Shown: in pieces, positions 24,109-33,140 of the stretch
How the letters are laid out: each line of letters begins with the position of its first letter
Numbering within the stretch: the stretch's first letter is position 1
Origin: Melioribacteraceae bacterium
GTDB taxonomy: Bacteria; Bacteroidota; Ignavibacteria; Ignavibacteriales; Melioribacteraceae
Assembly (NCBI GenBank): GCA_016927595.1
Contig: JAFGMI010000045.1
Location: 1 to 50,203 of the forward strand
Direction: 5' to 3'
DNA: 50,203 nt
Made by a program: the position numbers and the translations under genes
Notes under the pieces: generated by a model
Database searches by the model: none
Seen by the model: the letters and a program-made list of their open reading frames with translations, nothing else
Told to the model about the DNA's origin: nothing

Positions 24109-25314
24109 ATGAAAAGATATTTCATCATTATTATATTATCAGTGGCAGCTTCATTAAATGCCCAAAAGTTCGAAGGCTTAGCATTAACTCCGCCAATGGG
24201 TTGGAACAGCTGGAATAATTTTGCCTGTGATGTCGATGAAAATATGATTAAAGAGATAGCCGATGCAATGGCAACAACTGGTATGAAGGACGCGGGATAT
24301 CAGTATGTGGTGATCGATGACTGCTGGCATGGTGAACGCGACAGTCTGGGTTTTATTCAGCCTCACCCCGATAGGTTCCCGTCAGGTATGAAAGCCCTCG
24401 CCGATTACATTCATTCAAAAGGATTGAAGTTCGGTATTTATTCCGATGCAGGCTGGAAAACCTGCGGAGGAAGACCGGGCAGCAGAGGTTATGAATATCA
24501 GGATGCTATGAAATATGCCGAGTGGGGCGTGGATTACCTGAAGTATGATTGGTGTAATACCGAGGGAATGAATGCGGAGGGTGCGTATCTAACTATGAGA
24601 GATGCAATATTTAAAGCAGGCAGACCAATTGTTTTTAGCCTTTGTGAATGGGGGAATAATAATCCATGGGAATGGGCAAAAGATATAGGACATCTCTGGC
24701 GAACTACAGGTGATATCACCAATTGCTTCGATTGTGTCGTTGATCATGGTACCTGGAAGTCATGGGGAATCATGCAGATTTTAGATATGCAGGATGGATT
24801 GAGAGAATTTGCCGGTCCTGATCATTGGAATGATCCTGATATGATGGAAGTTGGGAACGGCATGTCTGTTAATGAAGACCGGGCTCACTTTTCAATGTGG
24901 TGTATGCTGGCCGCCCCGCTTATTGCCGGTAACGACCTGAGAAATATGACTAAAGAGACGATAGAAATTCTTACCAACTCTGAAGCAATATCAATTAACC
25001 AGGATCGGCTCGGGATTCAGGGATTTAAATATTCTGCCCGGGATAGTCTGGAAATATGGTTTAAACCTCTTGAGTATGGACATTGGGCAGCATGTTTTTT
25101 AAATCGTGCAGAGCAATCAAGAGTTGTTGAATTTGACTGGGAAGAAAATAAAATTAACGATGAATTCTCAAAACGGAGTCTCAACACCCAATCTGAAATT
25201 TACAATTTATATAATGTATGGGCGCGGAAGTCTTTTGGCAATACATCAGCAAAATTTAAGTCTGAAGTTCCTGCTCATGATGTTGTATTAATGAGATTAA
25301 CTCCCGTTGAATAA
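24109..25314 (+). CDS. GH27 alpha-galactosidase
   Basis: Releases alpha-1,6-galactose from galactomannan oligosaccharides. It has 401 residues with a Sec signal peptide ending near residue 18 (SLNAQ). Hallmarks are LTPPMGWNSWNNFACDV, YVVIDDCWHGERDSLG, FGIYSDAGWKTCGGRPGS, nucleophile D147 in YLKYDWCN, and acid/base D244 in HWNDPDMMEVGN; a short beta-sandwich closes the protein. AGGGATAA lies just before the ATG. It is the last gene of the unit and ends 46 bp before the convergent pirin gene. Confidence 0.94.
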   Translation: MKRYFIIIILSVAASLNAQKFEGLALTPPMGWNSWNNFACDVDENMIKEIADAMATTGMKDAGYQYVVIDDCWHGERDSLGFIQPHPDRFPSGMKALADYIHSKGLKFGIYSDAGWKTCGGRPGSRGYEYQDAMKYAEWGVDYLKYDWCNTEGMNAEGAYLTMRDAIFKAGRPIVFSLCEWGNNNPWEWAKDIGHLWRTTGDITNCFDCVVDHGTWKSWGIMQILDMQDGLREFAGPDHWNDPDMMEVGNGMSVNEDRAHFSMWCMLAAPLIAGNDLRNMTKETIEILTNSEAISINQDRLGIQGFKYSARDSLEIWFKPLEYGHWAACFLNRAEQSRVVEFDWEENKINDEFSKRSLNTQSEIYNLYNVWARKSFGNTSAKFKSEVPAHDVVLMRLTPVE

Positions 25315-25360
25315 TAAATGTTCTTATTGGCTGCTGATATTGTATCCGTTAACCGAATAT

Positions 25361-26110
25361 TTACTTCCAGATTAAGGGGACTGTCAAAGAAACATCAAAT
25401 AAGAGTATCTCGGTATCATCATTAAATTCGATTATATATTCATCCTCGGTTCGTATCCCAATTCCATCACCGGATTCAAGCGATTGATCTGCAATATTTA
25501 ATATGCCTTTAACAACCTGTAACCATACACCCCTTCCAGCAGATAGACGATAGGTATATTTGTCACCTGCACTGAATAGACCTGCATAAATGTATGCATC
25601 GGTATTGATTTTCATACTTCCGTCACGTCCGTCCGGAGAAATATACAGGCGCAAATTTCCTTTCAATTCATCTTTACTGAATCCTTTTTGACCGTAACTG
25701 AATGATGTATCGCTTCTGTCCGGAATCAGCCACATCTGATAATTGTGCTCAACTGTATTCTGCAGATTTTCTTCTGAATGAATCATCCCCTTGCTTCCTG
25801 CACTTATAAGCTGCATCTCGTACGCTTTTACATCTGCTTTATGACCGAAATTATCGCCATGAGTTAAAATGCCTGAGGAGACGTATGTAACAATTTCTAC
25901 GTCTTTATGAGGATGAGACGGGAAACCTGAATGGGGCTGAATATGATTTTCGACCATAACACGAAGTGGTCCGAAATTATTCCATTCAGGATTATGATAA
26001 TTAGCAAATGAGAAAGTCATCCAATTATCCGCCCAGCCGAAGTCCTCATAACCGCGTTCGTCGCTTCTCCTTAATAACAATCTATTATTATCTTCATTCG
26101 TTTTATTCAT
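25361..26110 (-). CDS. Pirin-family cupin protein (YhhW/quercetinase-like)
   Basis: A 249-residue double-cupin protein. The pirin metal ligands are present with the canonical spacing: H66 and H68 (SHPHKDVEIVTYV), H111 and E113 (GMIHSEEN). The C-terminal cupin half ends in a beta-rich tail. Some bacterial pirins open flavonoids such as quercetin, and others act as regulators. Between galactomannan and pectin genes, a role against plant phenolics is possible but is inference only. It is divergent from the GH105 gene and shares its upstream region. Confidence 0.88.
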   Translation of the reverse strand: MNKTNEDNNRLLLRRSDERGYEDFGWADNWMTFSFANYHNPEWNNFGPLRVMVENHIQPHSGFPSHPHKDVEIVTYVSSGILTHGDNFGHKADVKAYEMQLISAGSKGMIHSEENLQNTVEHNYQMWLIPDRSDTSFSYGQKGFSKDELKGNLRLYISPDGRDGSMKINTDAYIYAGLFSAGDKYTYRLSAGRGVWLQVVKGILNIADQSLESGDGIGIRTEDEYIIEFNDDTEILLFDVSLTVPLIWK

Positions 26111-26210
26111 TATTCATTCCTTATACTTTTGAAAATATTTTAATAATAGAATAAACATGAAAAAATTGTTCGGAGTTCAGTTAATTGTAAAACTTTAATG
26201 AGAATTTTGC

Positions 26211-26240
26211 TTGATATTTCAATGATTTTTGCTAATTTGC
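26211..26240 (+). promoter_or_regulatory. Candidate promoter of the GH105-LacI-GH28 unit
   Basis: TTGATA at 26211-26216 and TAATTTGC at 26233-26240, 16 bp apart, resemble the Bacteroidota -33/-7 pattern (TTG...TAnnTTTG, one T short). The 19-bp LacI-type element starts 7 bp further on, a position suited to repression. Confidence 0.35.
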
Positions 26241-26246
26241 AAAAGT

Positions 26247-26265
26247 AAAGTAATCGATAAAGTAA
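26247..26265. promoter_or_regulatory. LacI-type operator upstream of GH105
   Basis: AAAGTAATCGATAAAGTAA, with a central CG as in LacI-family operators. Nearly the same 19 bases occur at 30111-30129 and 46750-46768. It lies immediately after a candidate promoter and 42 bp before the GH105 ATG. The LacI gene is the next gene downstream, which suggests autoregulation. Confidence 0.6.
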
Positions 26266-26306
26266 AGAATAAAGTTAGGATTAATAATCTAACTGGAAAA
26301 TATATT

Positions 26307-27524
26307 ATGTTAATATCAACACGTATCCTTCAGCTGTTATTTGTAGTCTCATCGATTCTTATTTTCATTAACTGCAATTCCGATGACAATCTCCTTCTGA
26401 ATGAAATCCAGCCATGGTCGGTAAGACTTGCGGAATCTTTTTATTTGAAACACCCTGATGCTGTTACATATAATGATGTTATGAAAGACCAAAAATGGAA
26501 TTATGAGCAGGGCGTTATACTTGAAGCTTTGCGAAGAGTGTACCTTGAGTATGATATTCAAAAATACTTTGAGTTTCTGAGGAAAAATATTGAAAAGTAT
26601 GTGGATACAAGCGGGACAATACACAGATACGAGTATGATGATTTTAATCTGGATAATATTAATCCCGGCAGACAATTGCTTTTTCTGCATGAGAAGACAG
26701 GTAAGGCAAAATATAAAATTGCTGCTGATATGCTAAGAATGCAGCTGGAAAATCAGCCACGTACAAAAACCGGAGGCTTCTGGCATAAAAAGATTTATCC
26801 TTACCAGATGTGGCTGGACGGGCTTTACATGGCTCAGCCATTCTATGCGAAGTATATAAGTCTATTTGGAGACTCTTCAGGATATGATGATGTTGTTCAC
26901 CAGTTTCAGATTATTTATGATAAGACCCGTGATCCCGAAACAGGTTTGTTGTATCATGCATGGAACGAAAACCGGGAGCAGAAATGGGCTGACCCCGAAA
27001 CCGGAAGATCTCCCCATGTCTGGGGAAGAGCTATGGGATGGTTTATGATGGCTTTAGTGGATGTTTTGGAGATTTTACCTGAAAATTATAGTCAAAAGCA
27101 AGTGCTAATAAAAATATTAAATGAAACTTCGCAATCCATTGTAAAATATAGAGATAACGATTCTCAACTATGGTTTCAATTAATAGCTTTTAATGAAAGT
27201 GACGGGAATTACCTCGAATCTTCATGCGCTGCCATGTTTACTTATGCTTTTGCTAAGGGAGCACGTTTTGGATGGCTGGATCCGGAGTATTTAAAAATTG
27301 CTAAAGAATCATTTACGAATATAATCAGTCACCATATAACAATAGACAAAGACGGACACATTTATTTGCATAATACTTGTGCGGGAGCAGGATTAGGCGG
27401 TAATCCGTATCGTGACGGTTCTTTCGAATATTATGTCTCGGTTCCCAAAAATACAAACGATTATAAAGGTTACGGACCATTGATTTATGCAGCAATTGAA
27501 CTTGAAAAACAAAATGAATTATAA
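26307..27524 (+). CDS. GH105 unsaturated rhamnogalacturonyl/glucuronyl hydrolase, lipoprotein
   Basis: Removes the 4,5-unsaturated uronic acid from the non-reducing end of lyase products. ATG 26307 gives 405 residues with a lipoprotein signal (Cys23, LIFINC). An upstream TTG frame would begin before the operator and hide the signal, so it was rejected. An (alpha/alpha)6 fold: WNYEQGVILEALRRVY, catalytic D171 in YQMWLDGLYMAQPF, and HVWGRAMGWFMMALVD. The C-terminal region has GGNPYRDGSFEYYVSVP. It heads a unit with the LacI and GH28 genes. GH88 is a related alternative, but the MWLDGLYM motif is GH105-like. Confidence 0.9.
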   Translation: MLISTRILQLLFVVSSILIFINCNSDDNLLLNEIQPWSVRLAESFYLKHPDAVTYNDVMKDQKWNYEQGVILEALRRVYLEYDIQKYFEFLRKNIEKYVDTSGTIHRYEYDDFNLDNINPGRQLLFLHEKTGKAKYKIAADMLRMQLENQPRTKTGGFWHKKIYPYQMWLDGLYMAQPFYAKYISLFGDSSGYDDVVHQFQIIYDKTRDPETGLLYHAWNENREQKWADPETGRSPHVWGRAMGWFMMALVDVLEILPENYSQKQVLIKILNETSQSIVKYRDNDSQLWFQLIAFNESDGNYLESSCAAMFTYAFAKGARFGWLDPEYLKIAKESFTNIISHHITIDKDGHIYLHNTCAGAGLGGNPYRDGSFEYYVSVPKNTNDYKGYGPLIYAAIELEKQNEL

Positions 27525-27542
27525 TTATACAGTGTGGTTAAA

Positions 27543-28571
27543 ATGACTGAAAAATCAGTAACACTTAATGATATTGCAAAAAGACTTAATTACTCCACGG
27601 TTACCATCTCAAAGGCACTTAGAAATCATCCGGATATTTCCCCTCAGACAACCAAACTGATTAAATCTGTCGCCGAGGAAATGGGTTATACTCCGAATAT
27701 AATGGCACGTAACTTATCTGCCAGACGATCGAATACAATCGGAGTTGTCGTTCCTAAAATAGCACATTTCTTTTTCAGTGCTATCATCGAGTCGATTTAT
27801 GACTATGCGTTCAATCATAATTACGAAATAATTCTAACCGTTTCGCAGGAAAATGCCGAAAGAGAAAAGAGACATATTCAAACTTTACTGGCTATGAAGG
27901 TCGATGGTATTATCGTTTCAATTTCCCAGGAGACCAAGAATTATGAAATATTTGAAACTGTAAGAAGACGAGGTGTGCCTCTCGTTTTTATGGATCGTAT
28001 ACCTGCAATCGAAAATATTAATACTGTACAGGTTAACGACAGAGAAGGCGCATTCAAGGCAATTGAACACGCAATAAAATTAGGTTACAGAAATATTGCC
28101 CATTTTGCAGGTTACTCAGATATTAATATAGGTCGCGAAAGATATTACGGATTTAAGGATGCGATGGATCAATACAATATACCGATAAAACCGGAATGGG
28201 TGGTAGCCGGTGAATTCGGAGAAAATCATGGTTATGATGGTTTAATGGAACTGCATAGACAAAATAATCTTCCTGATCTCATTTTTACTGTTACGTATCC
28301 CGTTGCACTTGGAGTTTATATGGCAGCCAGAGAACTGAATCTCAAAATACCGGATGATATCGATGTAATATGTTTCGGGAACGCAAAGGTGCAGAACTTT
28401 TTATCACCGCCGCTAAGCTGTGTCGATCAGCCTACTAATCTGCTGGCATCAGAATCTATGGAGATTTTACTTGAGAATATTAACTCTGCTGACGGTTTCG
28501 AACCCAGAAATATACAGATCCCGACCGAATTGATTTTGCGAGGTACCTGCAGAAAATTCAATAAGGAATAA
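27543..28571 (+). CDS. LacI-family transcriptional regulator
   Basis: A 342-residue regulator from ATG 27543; a GTG at 27534 adds three residues. The helix-turn-helix VTLNDIAKRLNYSTVTISKALRNHPDISPQT is followed by the hinge helix NIMARNLSARRS and a periplasmic-binding-like effector domain starting TIGVVVPKIAHFF, with MKVDGIIVS and VPLVFMDRIP. It lies 18 bp after GH105 and 46 bp before GH28. The 19-bp element at 26247, 30111 and 46750 is the probable operator. Effector is likely a pectin breakdown sugar, by context only. Confidence 0.93.
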   Translation: MTEKSVTLNDIAKRLNYSTVTISKALRNHPDISPQTTKLIKSVAEEMGYTPNIMARNLSARRSNTIGVVVPKIAHFFFSAIIESIYDYAFNHNYEIILTVSQENAEREKRHIQTLLAMKVDGIIVSISQETKNYEIFETVRRRGVPLVFMDRIPAIENINTVQVNDREGAFKAIEHAIKLGYRNIAHFAGYSDINIGRERYYGFKDAMDQYNIPIKPEWVVAGEFGENHGYDGLMELHRQNNLPDLIFTVTYPVALGVYMAARELNLKIPDDIDVICFGNAKVQNFLSPPLSCVDQPTNLLASESMEILLENINSADGFEPRNIQIPTELILRGTCRKFNKE

Positions 28572-28617
28572 AGTTAAGAGCATTGAAGCATAAACAAAAC
28601 AAAAAGGACTGAACGGC

Positions 28618-30042
28618 ATGAAATATTTACGTGTAAGTTTTATAAGCTCGGTTTTATTCTTTCTTTTTATAGGCTGCCAATCATCGCAGGAAACTTTTGT
28701 TGCCGGTAAATGGGCTGAAGCGTACAAGATTCTGGATCAAATAAAAGTTCCTGATTTCCAGCCAAATATATACAATATTACTGAATTTGGAGCGGTTGCC
28801 GATGGTAAGTCGGATGTCAGCCGATCAATAAATCGCGCTATAGAAACATGCAATATGAACGGCGGCGGTAAGGTAATAGTGCCTCAAGGTGAATATTTTG
28901 CAAAAGGTCCGATAGTTCTGTTAAGCAATGTGAATCTGCATCTGGAAGACAGCGCCTGCATAAGGTTCAGCACTGATCCGAAAGATTATTTACCTGTGGT
29001 TAAAACCAGATGGGAAGGAGTGGAGTGCTATAATTATTCGCCCCTGGTTTATGCCTACAGAGCAAGAAATATTGCGGTAACCGGCAACGGTATACTAGAC
29101 GGTCAAGCCAGCGATGAAAACTGGTGGAAATGGAAAGGACGCAAACAGTACGGATGGGAAGAAGGACTTGCAAGTCAGTCGGACAGCAGTTCGCGCCCGC
29201 GTTTAATGAAACTAAATGAAGAAAATGTCGCGGTAGAAGAGCGAGTATTTGGCGATGGGTTCTATCTTCGACCGAATTTTTTACAATTCTACGAATGTGA
29301 AGTGGTACTGCTGGACGGCATTACTTTCCTTGATTCGCCTATGTGGTTTGTTCATCCAGTCCTATGTGAAGATTTGACTATCCGGAAAATCACAACAAAA
29401 AGTAACGGTCCGAATACCGATGGATGCAACCCCGAATCCTGTAGAAACGTATCTATTAATGATTGTTATTTCGACAACGGGGACGATTGCATCGCAATAA
29501 AATCCGGAAGAAATAATGACGGAAGAAGAATCGCAAGGGCAAGTGAAAATATAATTATACAAAACTGCCAGATGAAAGACGGGCACGGCGGAGTGGTTAT
29601 TGGCAGTGAAATATCGGGAGGATGCAATAATGTTTTTGTTGAAGACTGTACTATGGACAGCCCGAGTCTCGATAGAGCAATACGTATTAAAACAAATTCG
29701 TTCAGGGGAGGTAGAGTTGAGAACATTTTCGTAAGAAATGTGAATGTTGGTCAGGTCGCAGAAGCTGTTGTTAAAATAAATATGCTCTACGATTCCAAAG
29801 AAGCAATCAAGGGTAGTTTTAGACCGGTTATACAGAATATTTATATCGAAAATCTCAAAAGTCTTAAAAGCCGACACGCTCTTTATCTGGACGGACTAAA
29901 AGATACCTCGATAAAAAATATTTATCTATCCGACTGTACTTTTAATGGGGTTGAAAAGGATAATATCCTTAACTACACTGAAAATATCGTTTTAGATCAG
30001 GTCAGGATTAATGGCGATTTTGTTGAAAGCCTTCAGCAGTAA
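28618..30042 (+). CDS. GH28 polygalacturonase, lipoprotein
   Basis: A right-handed beta-helix enzyme that hydrolyses alpha-1,4-galacturonan. It has 474 residues with lipobox Cys20 (LFIGC). The N-terminal NITEFGAVADGKSDVSRSINRAIETC is the usual GH28 opening. Active-site motifs are NTDGCNP (D268), GDDCIAIKSG (D289, D290), GHGGVVIGSE (H323) and RIK (R356-K358). AAGGA about 9 nt before the ATG. Probably exo-acting on oligogalacturonides, judged from the long pre-helix insertion around WWKWKGRKQYGW; the exo/endo mode is not certain. Confidence 0.93.
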   Translation: MKYLRVSFISSVLFFLFIGCQSSQETFVAGKWAEAYKILDQIKVPDFQPNIYNITEFGAVADGKSDVSRSINRAIETCNMNGGGKVIVPQGEYFAKGPIVLLSNVNLHLEDSACIRFSTDPKDYLPVVKTRWEGVECYNYSPLVYAYRARNIAVTGNGILDGQASDENWWKWKGRKQYGWEEGLASQSDSSSRPRLMKLNEENVAVEERVFGDGFYLRPNFLQFYECEVVLLDGITFLDSPMWFVHPVLCEDLTIRKITTKSNGPNTDGCNPESCRNVSINDCYFDNGDDCIAIKSGRNNDGRRIARASENIIIQNCQMKDGHGGVVIGSEISGGCNNVFVEDCTMDSPSLDRAIRIKTNSFRGGRVENIFVRNVNVGQVAEAVVKINMLYDSKEAIKGSFRPVIQNIYIENLKSLKSRHALYLDGLKDTSIKNIYLSDCTFNGVEKDNILNYTENIVLDQVRINGDFVESLQQ

Positions 30043-30069
30043 GAATAATATGAGATTGTTTTAAAAGAC

Positions 30070-30100
30070 TTGACAAAAAGCTGATATTTTTATAGCTTGT
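30070..30100 (+). promoter_or_regulatory. Candidate promoter of the T9SS beta-helix gene
   Basis: TTGACA at 30070-30075 and TAGCTTGT at 30093-30100, 17 bp apart, fit a TTG/TAnnTTG pattern like that at 26211. The LacI-type operator starts 11 bp later. Confidence 0.35.
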
Positions 30101-30110
30101 AGTTATTGAT

Positions 30111-30129
30111 AAAGTAAACGGTTAAGTAA
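30111..30129. promoter_or_regulatory. LacI-type operator upstream of the T9SS beta-helix gene
   Basis: AAAGTAAACGGTTAAGTAA matches the elements at 26247 and 46750 in at least 15 of 19 positions. A second partial copy, AAGTAATCGATTTTA (30124-30138), overlaps its end. It lies 75 bp before the ATG at 30204. Confidence 0.55.
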
Positions 30130-30203
30130 TCGATTTTATCATGAGAAACGATATCTAAATTTCATTAAGTGTTTTTCTAAAATAAAAGAGGAGCTCGAAG
30201 TTT

Positions 30204-31553
30204 ATGAGGAAATATTTACTACTGTTGTTATTACTAACAGGTATAATAAGTTCACAGGTTATCGGACAAACTCTTGTATTGCCAGGTGAAGGCGCTCTGA
30301 GTCAGGCTATTGCTGATGCGGCTGATGGTGACGTTCTTCAGCTACTGTCAGGTGCAGAATATACAGAGACCGGTACTGAGGTAGCCAACCTTGCAAAAAG
30401 TATTACAATTGAGATGGAAGGTACAGATCCTGAAGCAGTCAAGCCTAAAGTATTCTTCACAGCAGACGGTGGTACGGAAAACGCTTTTTTCAATATGCAG
30501 GACGGATCATCAATTACTTTAAGAGGAATTGAATTCGACGGCAGAATTGACGGCTCTATTGCCGCAGAGCATTTAATCCGTGCAGATGTTACAGAGAACA
30601 AGGTTTATACTACAATTAATAAAATTGTGATTGATAACTGCTATGTTCATCACTTTAATGATAACATGGTTGATGCCGGCAATTCAGCTATGAAAACTCT
30701 GGTGCTTTTTGATTCTACTTTCGTTAATAACTGCGTGGTTCACGATATAGCCACTTCACTGTACTATAAATATTCCGGTGAAAATTATATTGAAATTACA
30801 AACTCAACTTTTTACAGATTAACAAGCTACGGACTAAGAATAGCCGGACCCGGGGAGAGCGGTGATTACGATCATACTGCTGCTGCATATATCGACCGTA
30901 CAACATGGTATGATATGGGAAGCTTAGACGGCAGAGAGATTCTTCTTCTTGAAAAAGGTCCGAATATGAATCCCTGGATTGTAAAAAACTCTATCTTTCA
31001 GAAACAATGGAATAAAGGTAAGATAGTAATTAACCTAAAAGACTTGCCCGATAACATTTCAACTGTAACAAATATTTGCTACTGGGATGTAGGCGACAGA
31101 AACTGGAGAAATAATATTATAGGCGACACATTGATGGCTGATCCCTCTTTTGCTGATCCTGATAACGGTGATTTCACATTGCCCGAAGGGAGTGTGCTTT
31201 ATACATTTGCAGATGACGGCGGTGCTATCGGCGACCCCAGATGGGCTACTAATGCAACATCGGTTGAAACAGATCTTGGCTTAGTCCCGGAAAAGTTTGC
31301 ACTGGCTCAGAACTATCCTAATCCGTTTAATCCTTCTACCAGTATTGAATTCAGCATATTAAACAGCGGATTTGTTTCATTAAAAATTTACGATTTGCTA
31401 GGGAAGGAAATAGCTGTCCTGGTAGATAAACAGATGCAACCCGGTACTTACCGTTATAAATTTGATGCAAATAATCTACCGTCGGGAATCTATCTTTATA
31501 AACTGGCAGCGGGTAATAATACTCTGACCCGTAAAATGGCATTAATTAAATAG
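30204..31553 (+). CDS. Secreted parallel beta-helix protein with T9SS C-terminal sorting domain (polysaccharide lyase-like)
   Basis: 449 residues: a Sec signal peptide ending VIGQ (~21), then a beta-helix-like region (~25-350) with repeated IDNCYVHHF/FVNNCVVHDI/EITNSTFYRL turns, then the type IX sorting domain from ~365 (FALAQNYPNPFNPSTSIEFS..., ending GIYLYKLAAGNNTLTRKMALIK). The fold resembles pectate-lyase/chondroitinase-type beta-helices (DUF4957/DUF5123-like proteins) but no catalytic motif can be named. AGAGGAG lies 10 nt before the ATG. It is under the LacI-type operator at 30111, and the partial gene at 50036 appears to be a relative. Confidence 0.8.
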   Translation: MRKYLLLLLLLTGIISSQVIGQTLVLPGEGALSQAIADAADGDVLQLLSGAEYTETGTEVANLAKSITIEMEGTDPEAVKPKVFFTADGGTENAFFNMQDGSSITLRGIEFDGRIDGSIAAEHLIRADVTENKVYTTINKIVIDNCYVHHFNDNMVDAGNSAMKTLVLFDSTFVNNCVVHDIATSLYYKYSGENYIEITNSTFYRLTSYGLRIAGPGESGDYDHTAAAYIDRTTWYDMGSLDGREILLLEKGPNMNPWIVKNSIFQKQWNKGKIVINLKDLPDNISTVTNICYWDVGDRNWRNNIIGDTLMADPSFADPDNGDFTLPEGSVLYTFADDGGAIGDPRWATNATSVETDLGLVPEKFALAQNYPNPFNPSTSIEFSILNSGFVSLKIYDLLGKEIAVLVDKQMQPGTYRYKFDANNLPSGIYLYKLAAGNNTLTRKMALIK

Positions 31554-31574
31554 TAGAATTATTTGTGAAGATTT

Positions 31575-31620
31575 AAGAAAGCATCTGTTCATAATAAATA
31601 ATTTGGATGGATGCTTTCTT
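31575..31620 (+). terminator. Terminator-like hairpin after the T9SS beta-helix gene
   Basis: Perfect 11-bp arms AAGAAAGCATC (31575-31585) and GATGCTTTCTT (31610-31620), with a 24-nt AT-rich loop and TGTTT after the stem. It sits 22 bp beyond the stop codon. The large loop weakens the case for a classic terminator. Confidence 0.5.
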
Positions 31621-31674
31621 TGTTTAATACATCAGATTAAAAAAGAATACCCGTTCAATTTTGATATTTATAGC

Positions 31675-33090
31675 ATGGAATCAACATCACTATACTTGCT
31701 TCAGAAATGCATCAGCACTAACATCTGGTTAATAGTTGTTTTGCTCTTTGCAAATGTTCCGGGGATTTATCCGGCTCCGCAGAGCGACGAACTGAAAGAT
31801 GAGGTTTTAAATGCTATTGAAAAAGGAATCGATTTTTATCACAGTCTTAATCGTAATGGCGGATACGTGTATTTCTATTCAGCTGATATGCAAAAACGCT
31901 GGGGAGAAGAATTAGCGGATGAGAATACCGTTGAAGTTCAACCCCCGGGTACTCCTGAAGTAGGACTAACATTTTTAAAAGCTTATAATACAACAGGTAA
32001 GCAAAAGTATTTATCCTACGCATTGGAAACGGGTTATGCACTCGTTGCAGGACAAAACAAATACGGCGGATGGGATCATACTATTACTTTCAACGAAAAT
32101 ATCAGGAACACAATTGTAAGTTTTGATGATAACCAGACTCAGAGATCAGTAGAGTTTTTAATTGCATTGGATCGTGCGGTGAATGATTCATTAATAAATT
32201 CTACGGTTGAAAAAGCTTTAAATCTTATGCTGGAAAGTCAGTTGGAAAACGGAGGATGGCCTCATTATTATCCCCAACAGGGCAATTATCATGATTTCGC
32301 TACATTCAACGACGGAAGTATTAACGACTGCATCGATGTCATGATAAGTGCTTATAAATATTACAAATCTAAAGATTATCTTGAGAGCATTAAAAAAGCA
32401 GGAAGGTTTTTGCAAATATCACAGATAGCGCCTCCTCAGAGCGGATGGGCGCAGCAGTATAATGAATATCTGCAGCCTGCATGGGCAAGATCGTTCGAAC
32501 CTCCGGCAGTAAGTCCACGTGTGACTCTTCGTAATATTAATTCATTACTCGATATGTATCTTGTTACGGGGAATGAAGATTTGCTAGAACCAATACCCGA
32601 TGCTTTCAGGTGGGTTAAATCAGTGCAGCTGTCCAACGGCAAGTTTCCCAGATTTGTTGAATTATACACGAATCAACCTGTCTATTATGACCGCGGCAGA
32701 ATACGCGTAAACTCTGTTGATGAGCTAAGTCTGGAAAGAAGAATGATATACGGTTATGAGCAGGATTTAAGCGTTGAACTTGATTCAATATCTTCGAAGT
32801 ATGAGGCTGTTAAAAAATTGGGCCGGAAGAATTATGTGAAGAATTTTGCAAATAACAAATTGAAGATTGCACAAAAACACAGGTTATCTGCAGACAGAAT
32901 AAGAGAAATTTTATACACACAGGATTCGAACGGAAGGTGGCTTACAAAGGACACCGTTTACAGGGATAAAAACCCCGATGAAAGATGGAAAGGTGAATTT
33001 GTTAAGGAAGACAGAATCAGCGGTTTTATTTTTAACCAGAACGTAAATGATTTATGTGATTATCTTATTATGAGCAATTTTAAAAATTGA
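31675..33090 (+). CDS. PL10-family pectate lyase
   Basis: Cleaves polygalacturonate by beta-elimination. ATG 31675 gives 471 residues with a signal peptide (STNIWLIVVLLFANVPGIYPAP); a TTG-initiated extension from 31603 would overlap the hairpin and was rejected. (alpha/alpha)3-type features of PL10: GGYVYFYSADMQKRWGEE, TPEVGLTFLKAY, GWDHTITFNENIR, FDDNQTQRSVEFLI, GGWPHYYPQQGNYHDFATFNDGSINDCIDVM, ARSFEPPAVSPR, then NGKFPRFVELYTNQPVYYDRGR. It lies in the same run as the TonB receptor 50 bp downstream. Confidence 0.85.
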   Translation: MESTSLYLLQKCISTNIWLIVVLLFANVPGIYPAPQSDELKDEVLNAIEKGIDFYHSLNRNGGYVYFYSADMQKRWGEELADENTVEVQPPGTPEVGLTFLKAYNTTGKQKYLSYALETGYALVAGQNKYGGWDHTITFNENIRNTIVSFDDNQTQRSVEFLIALDRAVNDSLINSTVEKALNLMLESQLENGGWPHYYPQQGNYHDFATFNDGSINDCIDVMISAYKYYKSKDYLESIKKAGRFLQISQIAPPQSGWAQQYNEYLQPAWARSFEPPAVSPRVTLRNINSLLDMYLVTGNEDLLEPIPDAFRWVKSVQLSNGKFPRFVELYTNQPVYYDRGRIRVNSVDELSLERRMIYGYEQDLSVELDSISSKYEAVKKLGRKNYVKNFANNKLKIAQKHRLSADRIREILYTQDSNGRWLTKDTVYRDKNPDERWKGEFVKEDRISGFIFNQNVNDLCDYLIMSNFKN

Positions 33091-33140
33091 TGAGAATAAT
33101 TTATTTAATTTTAATATAATCTCTCATAAAGGAGTTGAGA

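Noticed and set aside
26229-26306. Earlier TTG start for GH105
   Set aside because: It would place the operator inside the coding sequence and bury the lipoprotein signal; ATG 26307 gives a normal signal.
29362-29877. 171-codon minus-strand open frame
   Set aside because: Antisense to the GH28 catalytic motifs, so it is a shadow.
31603-31674. Earlier TTG start for the PL10 gene
   Set aside because: It lies within the hairpin arm after the preceding gene and adds non-signal residues before the natural signal peptide at ATG 31675.
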